Positions 24,584-37,836 of a stretch of 64,000 nt of DNA are shown in pieces. The notes beneath the pieces are model-generated. The model was not told where the DNA came from, made no database searches, and saw only the letters and a program-made list of their open reading frames with translations. The stretch comes from Rhabdornis inornatus (lineage: Eukaryota; Chordata; Aves; Passeriformes; Rhabdornithidae): assembly GCA_013397075.1 (NCBI GenBank), contig VWZS01001985.1, positions 62,001 through 126,000 of the forward strand. Direction: 5' to 3'. How positions within the stretch are numbered: the first letter of the stretch is position 1; every line of letters begins with the position of its first letter. The translations under genes and the position numbers were made by a program.

Positions 24584-27500
24584 CACTCAAACCAAACTTA
24601 CCAATGAGAAATACAAGAAAAAACCCAGTTCAAGTTCTGAAACTCCCAAACTACACAAGAAACAGAAGGCTAAACTTTATTCATATAGAAGTTTCTCCCA
24701 GCTGATGCTCCACACATCAAATAATACGAAAGCATTCACCTAATGCCTGAAGTCTCTTCCACTCTTGGCAGCTGACAGCTCCAACCAGCACGAGTGGGAG
24801 AGCCTTAGTGCCTGCCCATAGGAAACACTTGGTCTTGACCTCTTTGAGTTAGACTGAGGTTTTCAAAGCGGGTAATAGAAATTATGTTTAAAAAAGAAAA
24901 AAGATCAGTCCTCCTACTCGACGTAGACATTAATAATTCCTTTTGAACCAGCTTTAAATACCAAGCTTTAAAGAATAGCCATAAGTCAATTTTTGACTTT
25001 AATCCCCTTATCTGTGCACTGGAATCAGGGAGCCAAGCAATTCATTGCCCAACACACATCTTCAGCAGCAAAACTACTCTGAAAGAAGGTGTTCCACAGT
25101 ATCTATTCCTAATTGTTAAAAATTGCATCCTTAACTTCAGAGCCGGTTTCAAACTCTGTTGAAAAGTTTGTAAATTAACTTTTTCCTCCCTTGTTTTGTC
25201 ATTGGAGTGCACAGAAAATAACTGAAGGAAGGCAGAGGAAGCCAAAGGCCATCTCTGACTTCCTCAGTTTAAAGAAAGGAGCAGACATTGTGACCAAGGC
25301 AAACATACAACAAGTCCCCAAGAGGATACCTGGATTTGGGGTGAGCAGCAGAGAAATCTGTCACATGCTCAAGCCACATAAAGCACCCAGTGGCTCACAG
25401 TGAGTGATCTCTGAGATGCTCAGGTAGGTTGCACCATAAAAGATGTGCCTGATGCAATCACTGCTGAGACCCCCAAGTGAAAATGAAGGTTTGTTCTCAG
25501 CATCCTGGTGCCAAAGTCACGTAAAATGACAGAACTTGCTCGAGTCTCCTCTGATCTTAGAGCTGAGATTTCAGTAGCATTGACATTTTAAGGAAATCAA
25601 ATACTTAATTTCTTTCTATTTATTCCATGTTGGGAAGCAGAGGTGAGGCTGCAGAACAAGGGTATGGGGAAAAGTAATTTCATTGCATTATCACTGCCCA
25701 GCTGTGTCTGTGCTGTTTTCCTGCTCTCAGTAAATAACAGACCTGGCCTGGGCTGATCCTCACAGTGCCCATCCTCAGGGCAGGAATTCACCCTGGAAAT
25801 GCCACACAACACACATGTTCTCAAAAACTGAGCCCAAATGCTGTCACAGACCTAAAACTCTCAGACACAATCAAAAAATGCACATCAGTGAGCAGACACA
25901 GAAAGAACACACTGACAAAGAGGACACCTCTACAACAGCACAGGAATGAAGTGCACAATTACAGAAAGACTGATGTTGTGCAGGGTGATGTGGCCAGTTC
26001 TGCTGCTTCAAAACACACATCCAGATATCCACCTCAATTAGGCACAAGGAAAAACCACTTTGTATCCCTTACTCAGATCCTTCTTTGTATTTGACTCTCT
26101 CTCCGTTTCCAAGGAGGCAAATATTTGTCCTGTCCCAGCAGGGAGGCCACAGTGAGATGTAATAAAGGGCAGGGACTTAATAACGTGAGGTATTTACAGA
26201 ACAGCAGACAGAAAATATTGACTTGGCAGAACAGAGGGAACACCATTTGGAATGGTCTTCGGGTCAGGGCTACTGTAGCACTGGTTGAAAAAACAACCAA
26301 TTGATGCTGAGGTCCTGGGAAAAGGCAGGAAATTAAAAAGGGGAAGATGCTGTATCAACATTTACCATTATTTTTAGTACACAATTTAGATTATGAATTC
26401 CAATAAACCTCACAGCAGACAAAGAACACAAAGCACACTCTGCTTTATTCCTTTGTTCATAATGCAGTGTATGCGAGTAGGGAACTAAGTGCATCAGATC
26501 AAACCAAAATGTGAGGCAAGATTTCAAAAGTATCTCAGAAACAGCAGCAGCTCTCAGCCTTGGACTTCAGGAGGATGAGTTACAAAAGTGCTGCCAGCCC
26601 AGAGGAAGTCTTTTCCCACAGCTGGGTCCTTGGAAAGGGAAACATTGCACTAGGGCTCCCAAGTCTCCAGCTGAGCTGGTCAGTGCTCTCCTTGCACATA
26701 AAGATGGATTCTCCCCCTGGGAGATGCATGGAAAGGCAGGAACCACATCCCATATTTTCCTTGTTAGGTTTTAGCAAATGAGCATCTTGAAAAAAATGAC
26801 ACAATTTCAATATTTAAAGCGTTTGAGCCTCTATCTATACAGTGCACGGAAACTACACCCAGAGAGGAATTCTGCTTTGTTACAGCAGCACAAATCCAAG
26901 TGCCTTCATTTTTTTATGTTTTTTAAGCAGTGATTTTACATCTGTACCAAGAGGAGGAAAAACTTGACCTGTTGACACCAACATAATCTCTCAATCCCCA
27001 CATTCCCCCCTCCAAGACAACACAAAAGCAGCCCTGGCCCACAGTATCCTCCTGCACATCATCAGAATTCACAGGCTCTCCCAGCCCAAGTTACACTCCG
27101 GGGCACAGATTCTCTCAACTGTGTTTGTATCACACACCACAAAATTTACCTTTCTGAATTATCACCCCATGGAACAGGTGGAAGCCAATCACTGGTAGAG
27201 TGGATATTTATCCAGAGTTACAGCCCTGGCCTGAGAGGAGAGCTGCCCTGCTCATTGAGGAGCTGGAGGTCACCAAAAGGGCTGAGTAAAAACCTCATGA
27301 TTGATTTTTGGAGCAGAAGTGAGCCTGAGTTATGAAATACATATGTATCAATGAAAGGGCAAAACCCCTCAGTTCTTCATCAGGCACAGCTACACCTGTC
27401 TGGATGCTCATCTCAACACTTGAGGGTACCTCTTTTGGGAATCAACACTGGTTTATGTGTCTCAAAAGCATGTCTGGCCTTTCCATGTTCATTTTTGCTT

Positions 27501-30500
27501 CAGTGTGTGCATGCCAGCCCTGTAAAGCTGCTGCCTGATGTGTCTGCTGGGTCCAATCTTGTTAAGTGTTTGCATTCTATGCTGTTTCACAAAGTATAAA
27601 AAATAATCCACTTCAGCAGCCTTACTTAAAATTTATGGCATGGCAGCTGCAATCTTAAGCCTTGTGTTAATAAAAAAAGCACATAAATTTTGTTCCTGAT
27701 CAGTAGCCGAGTTCACCAACAGATAATTTCTGCTTTATTTGAAAGCCTGATGAAGCTCTGTGCCTACCCAGAATGAAAAAAAAAAAAAATAATAAAAATT
27801 TGCACAAATTCAGACAGAAACACAAGTTTGGAAAGCAAAGTGTTAGCAAGCCCCACTCCCTGGCTCTCAAAAAGCCCCAACAGCTGAATCCACACTATGG
27901 GCAGAGTCCAGACATTGTAGTAAAGGAAGCCAACTTTGCTCCTGCTGGAAAAGAGAGTTTTCAGTTTTCATCCCACCCTTGCAGGAATTCTGCTGACCAA
28001 AATCCCAGGAAGCAGCAAGGACGAGGGGGAGCTGGCAGGAGCATCCTTCTCAAGTGGTGGTAACAGCCCATAGATTTGCTGCTCAACTGTGATGCTGCTC
28101 TTTTTCTAAATGCTTGACTTCTCAGACTCAATGTGGTGTGAAAGCTGGGCTTGCACGACATAGATAAACATAATTATCTCCTGCTCATACGGAGCATTAT
28201 TTAAAAGAAGTTTTCCATATTCACAATTCACCGGGATAAAGAGGATTTGTGGTGATCAGAAGGCCAGCAGAGTGAAAATGTGGGAATTAAGTAAAAATCT
28301 GGAGTGTGCATTCACTCAAAAGAACATTTTAGAGATGACTAGCAAGGTATTATCATGGTTTGCTAGGAAAAAGCTTATTGACTTGAGAGAGAACTGGAAA
28401 GGAAAAGAGCCCTTGATCGCAGAGCAGGATGAAGCTCCTCAATCCAGGGAAATTACCTGGCCAAGGCAGGGCAGGACAAGCCCAGCACAGGAACCCTCAG
28501 TCCCCTGCTCATTCTTCACCTTCTCCCACCCACAGAGCCAGAAATGCCCCCATTGCTTCCACATCACACTCAAGGCAAGAAAGTGGAAGTCTCTGCATGG
28601 CTCATGTTATATCTATTTAAACTTTTTATCTACCAAGTTACTTTAGTAAATCAATTTTAATGTAGAAAAAAAAATCTTATAGGCTTATTTTCTCATTCTG
28701 CAGACAGTAAGTTTAACTGCTTTATGCATTTAATCATCCTGAAACACCATTTTTTCCCCAATTTCAATTCAAATGCACATAGACAAATCAAAAGCAACAG
28801 CCAAATCAAATGAAAATAACATTTGATTCACCCAGTGACAGAAACATAGAGAAAACCAAGAGCCCACATCCACATCCATCTGTAAACCTGCTTAAGTAAG
28901 TGTTTATAGTTTAAACATTGCAGTCTTAGCACTAAAAAACTCAGCTCTAAGAATACATCCTGCATTAAGCTTTAAAAGGATTTATTCTCCATTGAGAATC
29001 TTACCTGGGAAAATAACCAGGCAGAAAAGCCACATTCTGCTTGCCAGTTTTACAATCATAATTAGAAACTGGAATGTTAAATTAAAACTGAAGAGGTCAA
29101 GGCACCCCAGAGCTGGCTGAGCACAGGAGGTGTCAGGGCTCAGGAGCAGCCAGCAGTTTTCCCATGGCTGGAGCTGTCAGAGTGAGCTCCTCATCAGCTC
29201 ACACTGGCTCCCAGTGGTGCCAGGGAGCCTTTCCCCACCAGCCTTGACAGCAGCACAATCAGGGCACCATGGGCACATTCCTGAAATCCTTAACCTCCAT
29301 TAATCCTTCCACTGGCTGCAGCCACTACCAGCGGTACAGCTTTCTCTAATTTCTAATTTCTCTAAGTTCTGCTCTCTGTTCACAGCCTATTAAAGTGGCA
29401 TTTCAGCTTTAACTGGCTCAGAAAGAGTAGTAACAAAATGCTACCACTCTGTCATTTTAAGGCAGGAATAGGTTTAAGCAGTTGGTCATATTCATGTTTT
29501 TCTTTCCAAGAAAACTCAACCTTTTAGTGAGGATGCAGGTGTCATCGGGGAAATCAACTGTGTCAGCAGAGGAACACCTGCAGCAGCACATGGTCCTCAA
29601 GGATTTCACTAGGGAAGAGCTGACAACAAACCCTGCACTGACAGAGCATGTGTTCCTCACAACTTGAAATTCCATCATTTTGAGAGCTGCTTAAGATCCT
29701 ACTGAAAAAAAAAAACCAAAAACCTGGAACTTGGAAAACAAAGAAACACGAAAAATGGAAAACAATTTATCTGCTCCTGTTTGTTCCTCTCATGTGCCAA
29801 TCAAGGCATTGCCACCCACATAAACCATTCTTTTTTTTTTTTTCTGTCTTCCATTGGCAAATAGATGAAGGATATTGATTTGACTGGCAGAGAAATAAAA
29901 ACAGATTCAGCTTCACTGAACTTTAATATAACATAATTTGAAGCTAAACGCATTACAGACTGGTATCCAACAAAACAGCACTTCAAATCTGAAAAAAAAT
30001 AATTCCACTGGAGGCCAAGAACAGGAATGGACCAAAATATTGTATTTGAAGGCCAGAGGCAGATCTTTCATGTAAAGGCAAAATAAAAGAAGATTTTATA
30101 TCACACCAATGCCTAGAGAAAGATCCTCTGAGCTCAGAACCAATATTGAGTTTGTTCAACACTCACAATATGTTTGCATAAAAGCCACACTCCTACTCCA
30201 TCATCTGAGGACAAGAAATCAATCTCGGGGTATGGGGATAATCACAGTGACTATTCCAACACAGACAGAACACGAGCATTAAAAGGAAAAGATAATCTTA
30301 ATCACTGCTCCTCTAATCCCATCCCTTCCAAAGCCATGGAAGCACAGTGGGATTGCTGCCATGCAGAACAGAGGCTGTTGAGTTTTCTGCAACAAGAGGA
30401 AATTAACCCAAGCATCCCCTCCCCTCTCAACATCCTCTGTGTCAGCTGTAGCTCCCTGCAGTTCCCTCTGCCTCAATGTTTTGTGCTCATAGCCCCTTGG

Positions 30501-31138
30501 TCCAGAGGCAAGCCAAGGACTAAACTTGGATTTTTTTCACACAAAACTCAGCTTTCAAGCGAAAAACAAAATCTTTCAGGTGTTGCTGAGAAATGAAGTA
30601 ACTGAGGTTATGAGCAGTGAACTGCTTATGATCAAGTGCTGCTCAAGGGATTAGTTTAAATGTTTAACCCAGGATTCTACACAATTCAGGAAATCTAGCA
30701 GTTTTTCACATGCTCTTCATTATTGTGAAATGAAGGAACATTGTCCCTATTGTTTGAGTGAAAACTGTCATGTAAGCACCACAGGACACAGTTTCATGTG
30801 TAGCAATGTACCTAAAGCTGTAAGATGGTAATTAGCAAGGTTGAAAGCAGCAGCCAGGCACAAAACTCCCACTGAAAACCAGTGGGAACTAATCACTTAA
30901 CACCTTTTTCAAGCTGGAATTAGGCTCCTGTATAGCTCCCACGTCCTTAACACCATGGAAATTTGTATCAAACTTGTACAAAACCCCTGGAGCACATCAA
31001 AGAGCTGAGTCCAGACCCTTAACACCCAGTCTCTGGACCAGCAGGTAATTCGTTCTTGTCCCAAAACACCTGGAGAAGATAAGGGATGAGTGCTGGATTT
31101 TAGGCTGGACAAGGATGGCTCAACACAGCATTTCATGG
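24584..31138. other. Long non-coding stretch, no gene seen
   Basis: Only short ORFs (maximum 140 codons, 30174-30596, plus) without recognised domains. Homopolymers: poly-A near 27776-27789 followed by aataataaaaa, poly-A near 29704, and poly-T near 29831-29843. No CR1, LTR or tandem repeat was recognised until 31139. Confidence 0.5.
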
Positions 31139-31206
31139 AACCACAGAATGGTTTGGGATGGGAGGGACCTTTATAACATCGTGTTCCAGCTCCACTGTGC
31201 CACTGA
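31139..31206 (-). mobile_element. Short CR1 LINE 3' fragment
   Basis: aaccacagaatggtttggg, then atgggagggaccttta and gtgttccagctccactgt: the CR1 3' terminus in reverse orientation, only about 70 bp long. The short length is normal for heavily 5'-truncated CR1. Confidence 0.75.
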
Positions 31207-33405
31207 CATGAAAGCCCTAGGGAAGCCAAACCTCTAGAAGAGAAGTTAATGTGCAAGTGGGAATCCTAGGAGTAGCAAAGGTACTGAATTTCTCAAGCAG
31301 TGAAATTCCAGGACTGAGAACCTTGTCTCATTTCCAGTTCTCAACACATTCCTACACTTGTTACAAGAGACCCGAGTGACCACACCACCCCCAGCCCATG
31401 AAAAGCATTTTAAGAGGAAAGAGAGAGCACAGTGCTCAGCCTCAGCAGCTTCCAGAGCAACAAACATTGTCCTTTTAGTTCTTAGGAATCCTGAAGCAGC
31501 CTGGGCTGTAACCCACAAAAACAAGTCCCCCAACATCTGATGCTTTGCCAAAGCAGAGCAAAGCCCCACAAAGAGGAAATTAATTTGGTTAATTAACACA
31601 CAAACCAGCAGCTGCATTTGCCCTTGCAGCAGGCACAGGTACCCAGCTCTGGTCCCAGCTCCCCTGCAGGTCTGTTCTCCCCCAGCCCCAGCCCTGACAG
31701 AGACAGGGCTCCCAGGGTTTGTGCTGATGAGCTCAGACACTGCTCACATCCCTCAGCAATTCCCCAAAGCCTCTCTCCTCTCCCAGGAGCTCTGCTGGCA
31801 CCATCCTGCCTCCCAGGCTCTTTGGAGCATCTCACAAACCCAGGAAGAGACAACGTGCAACCTCCAGGCACAAATCCTCTATCCTACATGTGTCTCAGGG
31901 AACAACAAGCTCTGTTTTCCTGTACCACCAAACCTCTTATATATGAAAAGCAAAATGAAGCAGCACAAACATACCTGCTGCAAATCTTTGTTGAGAGTAC
32001 AAGACTCTATTTTTATTTGTTCATTTGTTTGGGGTTTTTTAAACCAGTCCTGAATTCAAGCACAAACTAGTGCACCCTCCAGGTTTTAATTTTGAGTTTT
32101 CTAGGACTGAAAAACACTTGCAACATTTGCCCAAACCTAGTTGCTATTTCTGTCCAAGTTAGTTTTTTTCAAGGACGGCACAGAGAATGCAGAATGTATC
32201 TAGGGATGGAAGATGAAGATACACAAAAAATACAATTTTACACTGATACTGCAGAGCTCAATAAATGTGTAGCAAACATGCAAGCCCACAAAAATGTTAC
32301 TTAAAAAGTCATCAAATGTACATGTATGAGAGCAGTACAGAAGTGGGGTGTCCTTTATAATGCAAACCTTCATACTGCAGGCTTTTGAAATCCTGGCAGC
32401 ACGAGTGGTCCACAGATGTTAATTATTAGATCACTTCAGGGGAAGAACATGAAACACTGTTCTGTCAGATTCACAGCTGCTGTTCCACAGTCTCAGACTA
32501 TTTCAAATTAGGAAGAAGGGACACATTTTTTACAGTGCATGGGTGATTAACCACTGGTGCAAATAGCAGAGGGAAGGACTGGAGCTGCCATATCTTGATG
32601 TTTGAGATGCAAAGTTTCCAAAAGACACATTTAGACAAAACATCAGCTAGGTTTGGTAAGAGCTACAGTGCTCTTTTTGGCTCTGAGTGAAGGAAAAGTG
32701 AAAACCAGTAGTTTGACTACCAGAAGATGCAGTACCACTGGATGGTCCCTCCTGTGCCTAATTCCTGTGACTGAGCTTCAAGGACTATTCTCACACATGA
32801 TTTTGCAAAAACTTCCTCTGCTTAGAAAAGTGAGGTCCCAGAGGTGGGACAAAGCTCATCCCATAATTCACTCCAAGGTTTTCCTTAGGATGGTGACAGG
32901 CTGGAGTGGAGACAATAGGACACCCATTTCTGAGAGCTGAAACAAGAACCCTTTCTTCAGTGAGCTTATGGATTTTATGTGAGAGGATTTTAAGGCAATA
33001 ACTTAAGATTTCAAGCCTGCAGAGCCATGGAATATTAAAATGGTCTTACTTTAGATAACATAATTCTTTAATTCTTAACAAGCATTTTCCTATGATAGTA
33101 TAATAATCCATAGTTTGAACTATTGCTTTGTCTCAAGTAAAAGTGATTACTATGGCAAAAGCAAAGAGGATTCAATAAACTGGGTAATCTTTTCTGTCTG
33201 CTCTACAACATTTCAAGTGTCCTGAACTGTAGGAACTTAACTCAAAGACAAGGAAAAAAAGATAAACATTTCAATTTCACAGCTGCAGAATTCACCACAA
33301 TCCACACAAGAATCTCATTTCCAGTTCAGCCTGGGCTTGAAGGTTTATATCTCCAACCTGGCCAGTTTTCCCAACTGTTTTAAGAAAACCAGTTCAAGGC
33401 AGAAA
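31207..33405. other. Non-coding stretch, no gene seen
   Basis: The longest ORFs are 164 codons minus (31246-31740) and 150 codons plus (31618-32070). They overlap each other on opposite strands in a locally GC-rich patch and share no recognisable domain; I treat both as chance. Confidence 0.5.
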
Positions 33406-33604
33406 TATAAAATGGTTTGGGTTGGAGACCTTAAAATTAATCCAGTTCCACTCCTTGCCATGGGCAGGGACTCCTTCCACCATCCCAGGTGCTCCAGCCT
33501 GGTCTTGGACACTTCCAGAGATCCAGGGGCAACCACAGCTTCTCTGGGCACCCTGTGCCAGGGGCTCATGGGGAAGAGTTTCTTCTAAATATCTAAATCT
33601 CTCC
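33406..33604 (-). mobile_element. CR1 LINE 3' fragment
   Basis: aatggtttgggttggagacc, ccatgggcagggactcct, gatccaggggcaaccacag, gggcaccctgtgccaggggc and a terminal gtttcttctaaatatctaa. Reverse orientation; the extreme 3' octamer end is eroded. Confidence 0.88.
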
Positions 33605-35195
33605 TCCTTCCAGAGTTACCATAGGTTCATAAGAACATGTATGGCAAAAGCGATCCCTGCGTGGGATACCAGAAATGTGAAGATCTAAACCACACAAATG
33701 AAAATATTTAGCTAGAGCTTAGTATTTCAGAACTTTATTAAATGTAGAAAATGATGATTTTGCTTTAGAAGGATGTTTTATTGTTGTTCCTTTAAAAGAA
33801 AAACCCTGATTTTGCAATTACCTTTCTATATAATCAGAGAAATCCTGTTAGTGCACAGCTAAACTCTTCTGTTGCTTAGCAGTTTTCATCTCAAAATGAG
33901 AAAGTGCATGAAAGGACTTATGGTCCCCAAAGCAGAGTGCATAATTGCAACATGTTTTCAGAAACAATAATCCCATCTTTACCAGTGCTAAGCTTTACAG
34001 TTCATACATCTGTGCAACTGGATGTTTTCATTGTTCTTATGGGATCCTTATTCTCTTTTCCTTAGATTCCTTCTTTCCTCTCACAATAATGAATTAATGT
34101 GTCACATACACAATTCTTAAACCTTGATGCTACATTAAGCCTCACACAGAAGCACAAACATCCCTTAAGCCTCAGGCTCAAAACCATTCCCATGTTCAGA
34201 TGTTCTGAATGCAAATAACACCTTGTAGCTTTGATAAAACTTAAATGTTTAAATCAAAACAAAGAGAATCTCTGCAGCAGTAAAGTTTCAGGTAATTAAT
34301 CCCTTACTACTGGGACTCTATAGATGTTTTTGTCACCCCATAATACCACAATAAAAACTATCTAAAGACTCATTGACCCTAAAAAAAAGATAGTTAAAAT
34401 TTCTGTCAGTTATTCAATGACTAATTTCTATTTAGGTTAGATATATGAATAGCTCTTATGGGTGCACAGGGAAAGAGAAGGAAGCACATATGAAAAAGGT
34501 CTTTTCACAGCCTTAACAGCCACTTCCCAGATCACCCTTTATTTCAGTTCGATCCAGCAAGGGCTTGCCTCATCAAAACAAATTAAGGAAGATTTAATGA
34601 TTCTGCCTCTTTCATTACTTCCATATTGGTGATGCTCTATGATTTTTCACTTCCAACAACCTTACTTTGTTAAAATTTAGAACTAAATCTCAAAATATCA
34701 TTATTTTACTTTAGCTTGGATTACTTAAAATAGACAAATTCTCTGTTTTAATTCAAGTCTTTTAAACTCTATTGATGTGCCTTTATGTAATCTAAAGCAC
34801 TCTGATCTGAGTCAGCAGGACTCAAAAACACACATGCATGTGTTTGACAGGATAAAGTGTTCTGCCTCTTACAGCACTGATCTCCAACCACTACTCTGCT
34901 GGAGCTACTCAAATGACAAAACTAAAGGAAAAAACCACAAATGAATCAGGATCTGAAAGCCAGAAACTCCAACACTAAAGCCAGCAATGATTTCTTAGTG
35001 CAATATTGTCCCCATAAGTTTGAAATACAAGAAGGGAATCGGATTTTGCATCTGTTCATCCACCTGGATACACAAACCCCAACCCAAATCCACTCAGTGT
35101 GACACGGGCAGAGAAGGGAAGGCTCCAGGGACACCTCACTGAGCCCTGCCAGGACTGAAAGGGAGCTTATAAAAATCCTGGAGAGTGACTTCTGA
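33605..35195. other. AT-rich non-coding stretch, no gene seen
   Basis: Very AT-rich with no ORF above about 65 codons except one entering the CR1 copy that follows. No repeat family was recognised. Confidence 0.55.
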
Positions 35196-35480
35196 CAGGG
35201 ACTGATAGTGACAGCACAAGGGGGAATGGGTTTCAACTAAAAGAGGAGAGATTTCGATGGGATATGAGGAGGAAACTCTTCCCTGTGAGGGTGGGGAGGC
35301 ACTGGAATGGAATTCCCAGAGCAGCTGTGGCTGCCCCTGGATCCTGGCAGTGTCCAAGGCCAGGTTGGACACTGGGGTTTGGAGCAGCCTGGGACAGGGG
35401 AAGGTGTCCCTGCCATGGCAGGGGTGGCACTGGATGAGCTTTAAGATCCTTTCTAACCCACACCATTCCATGCTGATCTG
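35196..35480 (+). mobile_element. CR1 LINE 3' fragment
   Basis: Sense CR1: gacagcacaagggggaatgg, ctaaaagaggagagatttcg, tatgaggaggaaactcttc, ctgtgagggtggggaggc, tgtccaaggccaggttggac, atggcaggggtggcactgga, then ccacaccattccatgctgat. At about 285 bp it is the longest plus-oriented copy here. The terminal ATTCTRTG octamers are mutated. Confidence 0.9.
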
Positions 35481-35718
35481 TAGGAACACATTCACTAGAG
35501 AGCTCATGAAATACATCTGTGACCAGTGCTGGGGGAAAGGGTCAGCAGGAACTGCAGTAAAGAAGCAACAAATAGTAAAAGCAGAAAAGTGAATCCTTAG
35601 CAAGGAATTTAACAGAGAACAACTGCTAACAAACAATGGTTTTCAAGCTGCACCTCCCAAGTTTACAATCTTCACTTAGAGGGACAGACATCACACAAAT
35701 TTACAAGATTCTCCAGAG

Positions 35719-35770
35719 TAATATTCACCATACCTTGAATATGTGAATATTCAAGGTGTGGTGAATATTA
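35719..35770. repeat. 52-bp near-perfect palindrome, 4-nt loop
   Basis: Arms of 24 bp (35719-35742 and 35747-35770) flank the loop gtga. The arms differ at one position only (T at 35731 facing G at 35758), which in RNA would be a G-U pair, so either strand's transcript could fold almost completely in this orientation. The outermost dinucleotides are TA on both sides, as expected for a TA-targeting palindromic insertion, but also for a chance AT-rich palindrome. No known family recognised. Confidence 0.9.
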
Positions 35771-37836
35771 TAAAGCAGATAAATAGGAAGAGCAAGAAAA
35801 ATATCCATGCAATCTCCTTCACAAACTCAGAACAGTGCCCGAAACTACAAATAGAACTATCATGCATCTAAGTTTTAATTGGTACTTCTATTAAATAAAT
35901 AAAATTAAATAAATTATTTGCTTTCTCTCTAGATTTTTTTAGTTACCTTCAGGTTCTCACCTCTTTCTAAGCAGGACAGATTAGTTTAATGAGACTTTGG
36001 ATAAAGCACTCTAAGTCAAAAAGGTACAGAGACTATTATCCCCCCTTCCAACCTTTGCCATGATTTATTAAATTGGAGCAAACAAAGAACTGCATCCTGC
36101 TGTTACTGATTCCACAAAGGATTAGACACTGACATGGATAATGGAAAACCCTAAATCCATTTGATTGAATTTCAATAAATAAATAAACAAACAAACAAAT
36201 CCTAAGACACACTAACCCTCTGCACCTTTCTAGCTGAAGTGGGAAAGAGAACATCCCTAAAAGTTACACCAGGACTTTCCTCTGGTGTTTCTTCCACACT
36301 CCTGTGATCCATCCCACAGCAATGGGACTGGGCACAAAGCTGGAACTCAATTAATGAATCATTTCCTGCCAGATCCAAATGCAGAAGATAGTCTCAGAGA
36401 ATTCCATTGCTTTTTTTCCCCCTCAACACCCTGCATCCCTCAAAAAACAACACCCAAGAGCCACTGAAGACATATGAAATGAAGGTTTCACTTATTGTAT
36501 GATCAAAGTAATGTTCTATCTGATTTATAGATTCTGCTGCATCTCTTGCTACACAAGCCAAAACTACTTGAGTGACAAATTACAGGGGTGCATGAAACTA
36601 CAGACTGGGGGAACATCTTGTCAAAGATCCCAAGGAAAGGTGCAACATGCAAGACGCAGTCAAAACAAGTCAGAAAAAAGAAGTTCCCTCTGCATGACAA
36701 GCTCCTGGATGTACAAATTTCACTTGGCTGCTGGTTTGTGAGACTTTAGGGTTTAGCAATCTGTATCCTGCTGCTTTTCCTCTGCAAGGGAAGTTGCCTA
36801 TAGAACATGGCCAATTATTCTCTTCCTTCCCCCACCTCTCACACTTTCCAAGAGCCACTTGCACCAAGTTCCAGCTGGAAAGCCCAGAGAGAGGCAAAGC
36901 AGCTTTGCTCAGCTCAAGCTTTGCCCTGGTGCTCTGACACAACCTCTCCACAAGCACTGATTTCCCTGTATGGCTTAAACCATGTTAATGTTAGTCAGAC
37001 ACACACCTGAATATTCCTGCTAGCAGAGATGTGACAAAAAAACAGAATCTGAGGCTCTCCAATGGTGACAGAGCTGCCTGTGTCAGTAATACAGGAGGGA
37101 CAGGTCTCTATGGACAACTTCTGCCAAAAACTGTTTCTCTACAAGATCCAGGCCAAAGTTATCACGAAAGCCAAGCTACAGAGCTGCTCTAAGTCAGGCT
37201 GACAGGACAGGGGAAGAAAATAAACTGTGCTACAGTGCAAGAACAGGCTGGCAAAACACCCTGCAAGGTTCAGAAGAGTGGGTTAATAACATCTCCTTCC
37301 TCTCACTGACATTGTCAAGGACACAATTCCAACAGAGAACTGGTGAGTTTCCCCCGGGTGGAGGGGCTGTCACACCCAGAGCCTGGGCAGGTGTGACATG
37401 TGCCCTGTGAGTGAGAAGCTTCAAGTTTCTGCCTTAGCTGCAAACTCTTCTCTGTCATTGAGTTCCTATTTAAAAACCAGCCAGACTGAGCCGTCCTTCC
37501 CCCCAGGAGGAAAGGATCAAGGTACAAGTGGCACCTAGTAACAGGAAAAACTTGCCTTAGGGAGCTGAAATGAACTTTTAAATTGAGCATGAAGAAGGCA
37601 CTACAATGACAGTCATATGTCTTGGAAATGCTGGTACGCCCAAACAAAAAAAAAACAACACCAAACGCAAAGTTCCTGCATTAAAGTTGTGATTTAGGAA
37701 AAAGAAGAAAAGGAATTTTAACCAAATCTTCCCACTTTTCAGAAGGTGATCCCAGCCATCCCAACCCAACAACAGCAATGGTTGCTGCCCTGACATGGGT
37801 TGGTATCATCAGTCTCATTCTCAGCACTTCAGTGCC
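35771..37836. other. Non-coding stretch with simple repeats
   Basis: Contains (TAAA)n-like sequence at about 35894-35918 and (AAAT/AAAC)n at about 36173-36199, plus an A-rich tract near 37645-37665. The longest ORF is 110 codons, minus, with no domain recognised. Confidence 0.55.

Noticed and set aside
27773..27800. Poly-A as the tail of a processed pseudogene
   Set aside because: No recognisable coding sequence precedes it and no target-site duplication was seen.
36033..36065. Possible CR1 terminus (ccccttccaacctttgcc)
   Set aside because: Similarity is confined to a short C/T-rich string.
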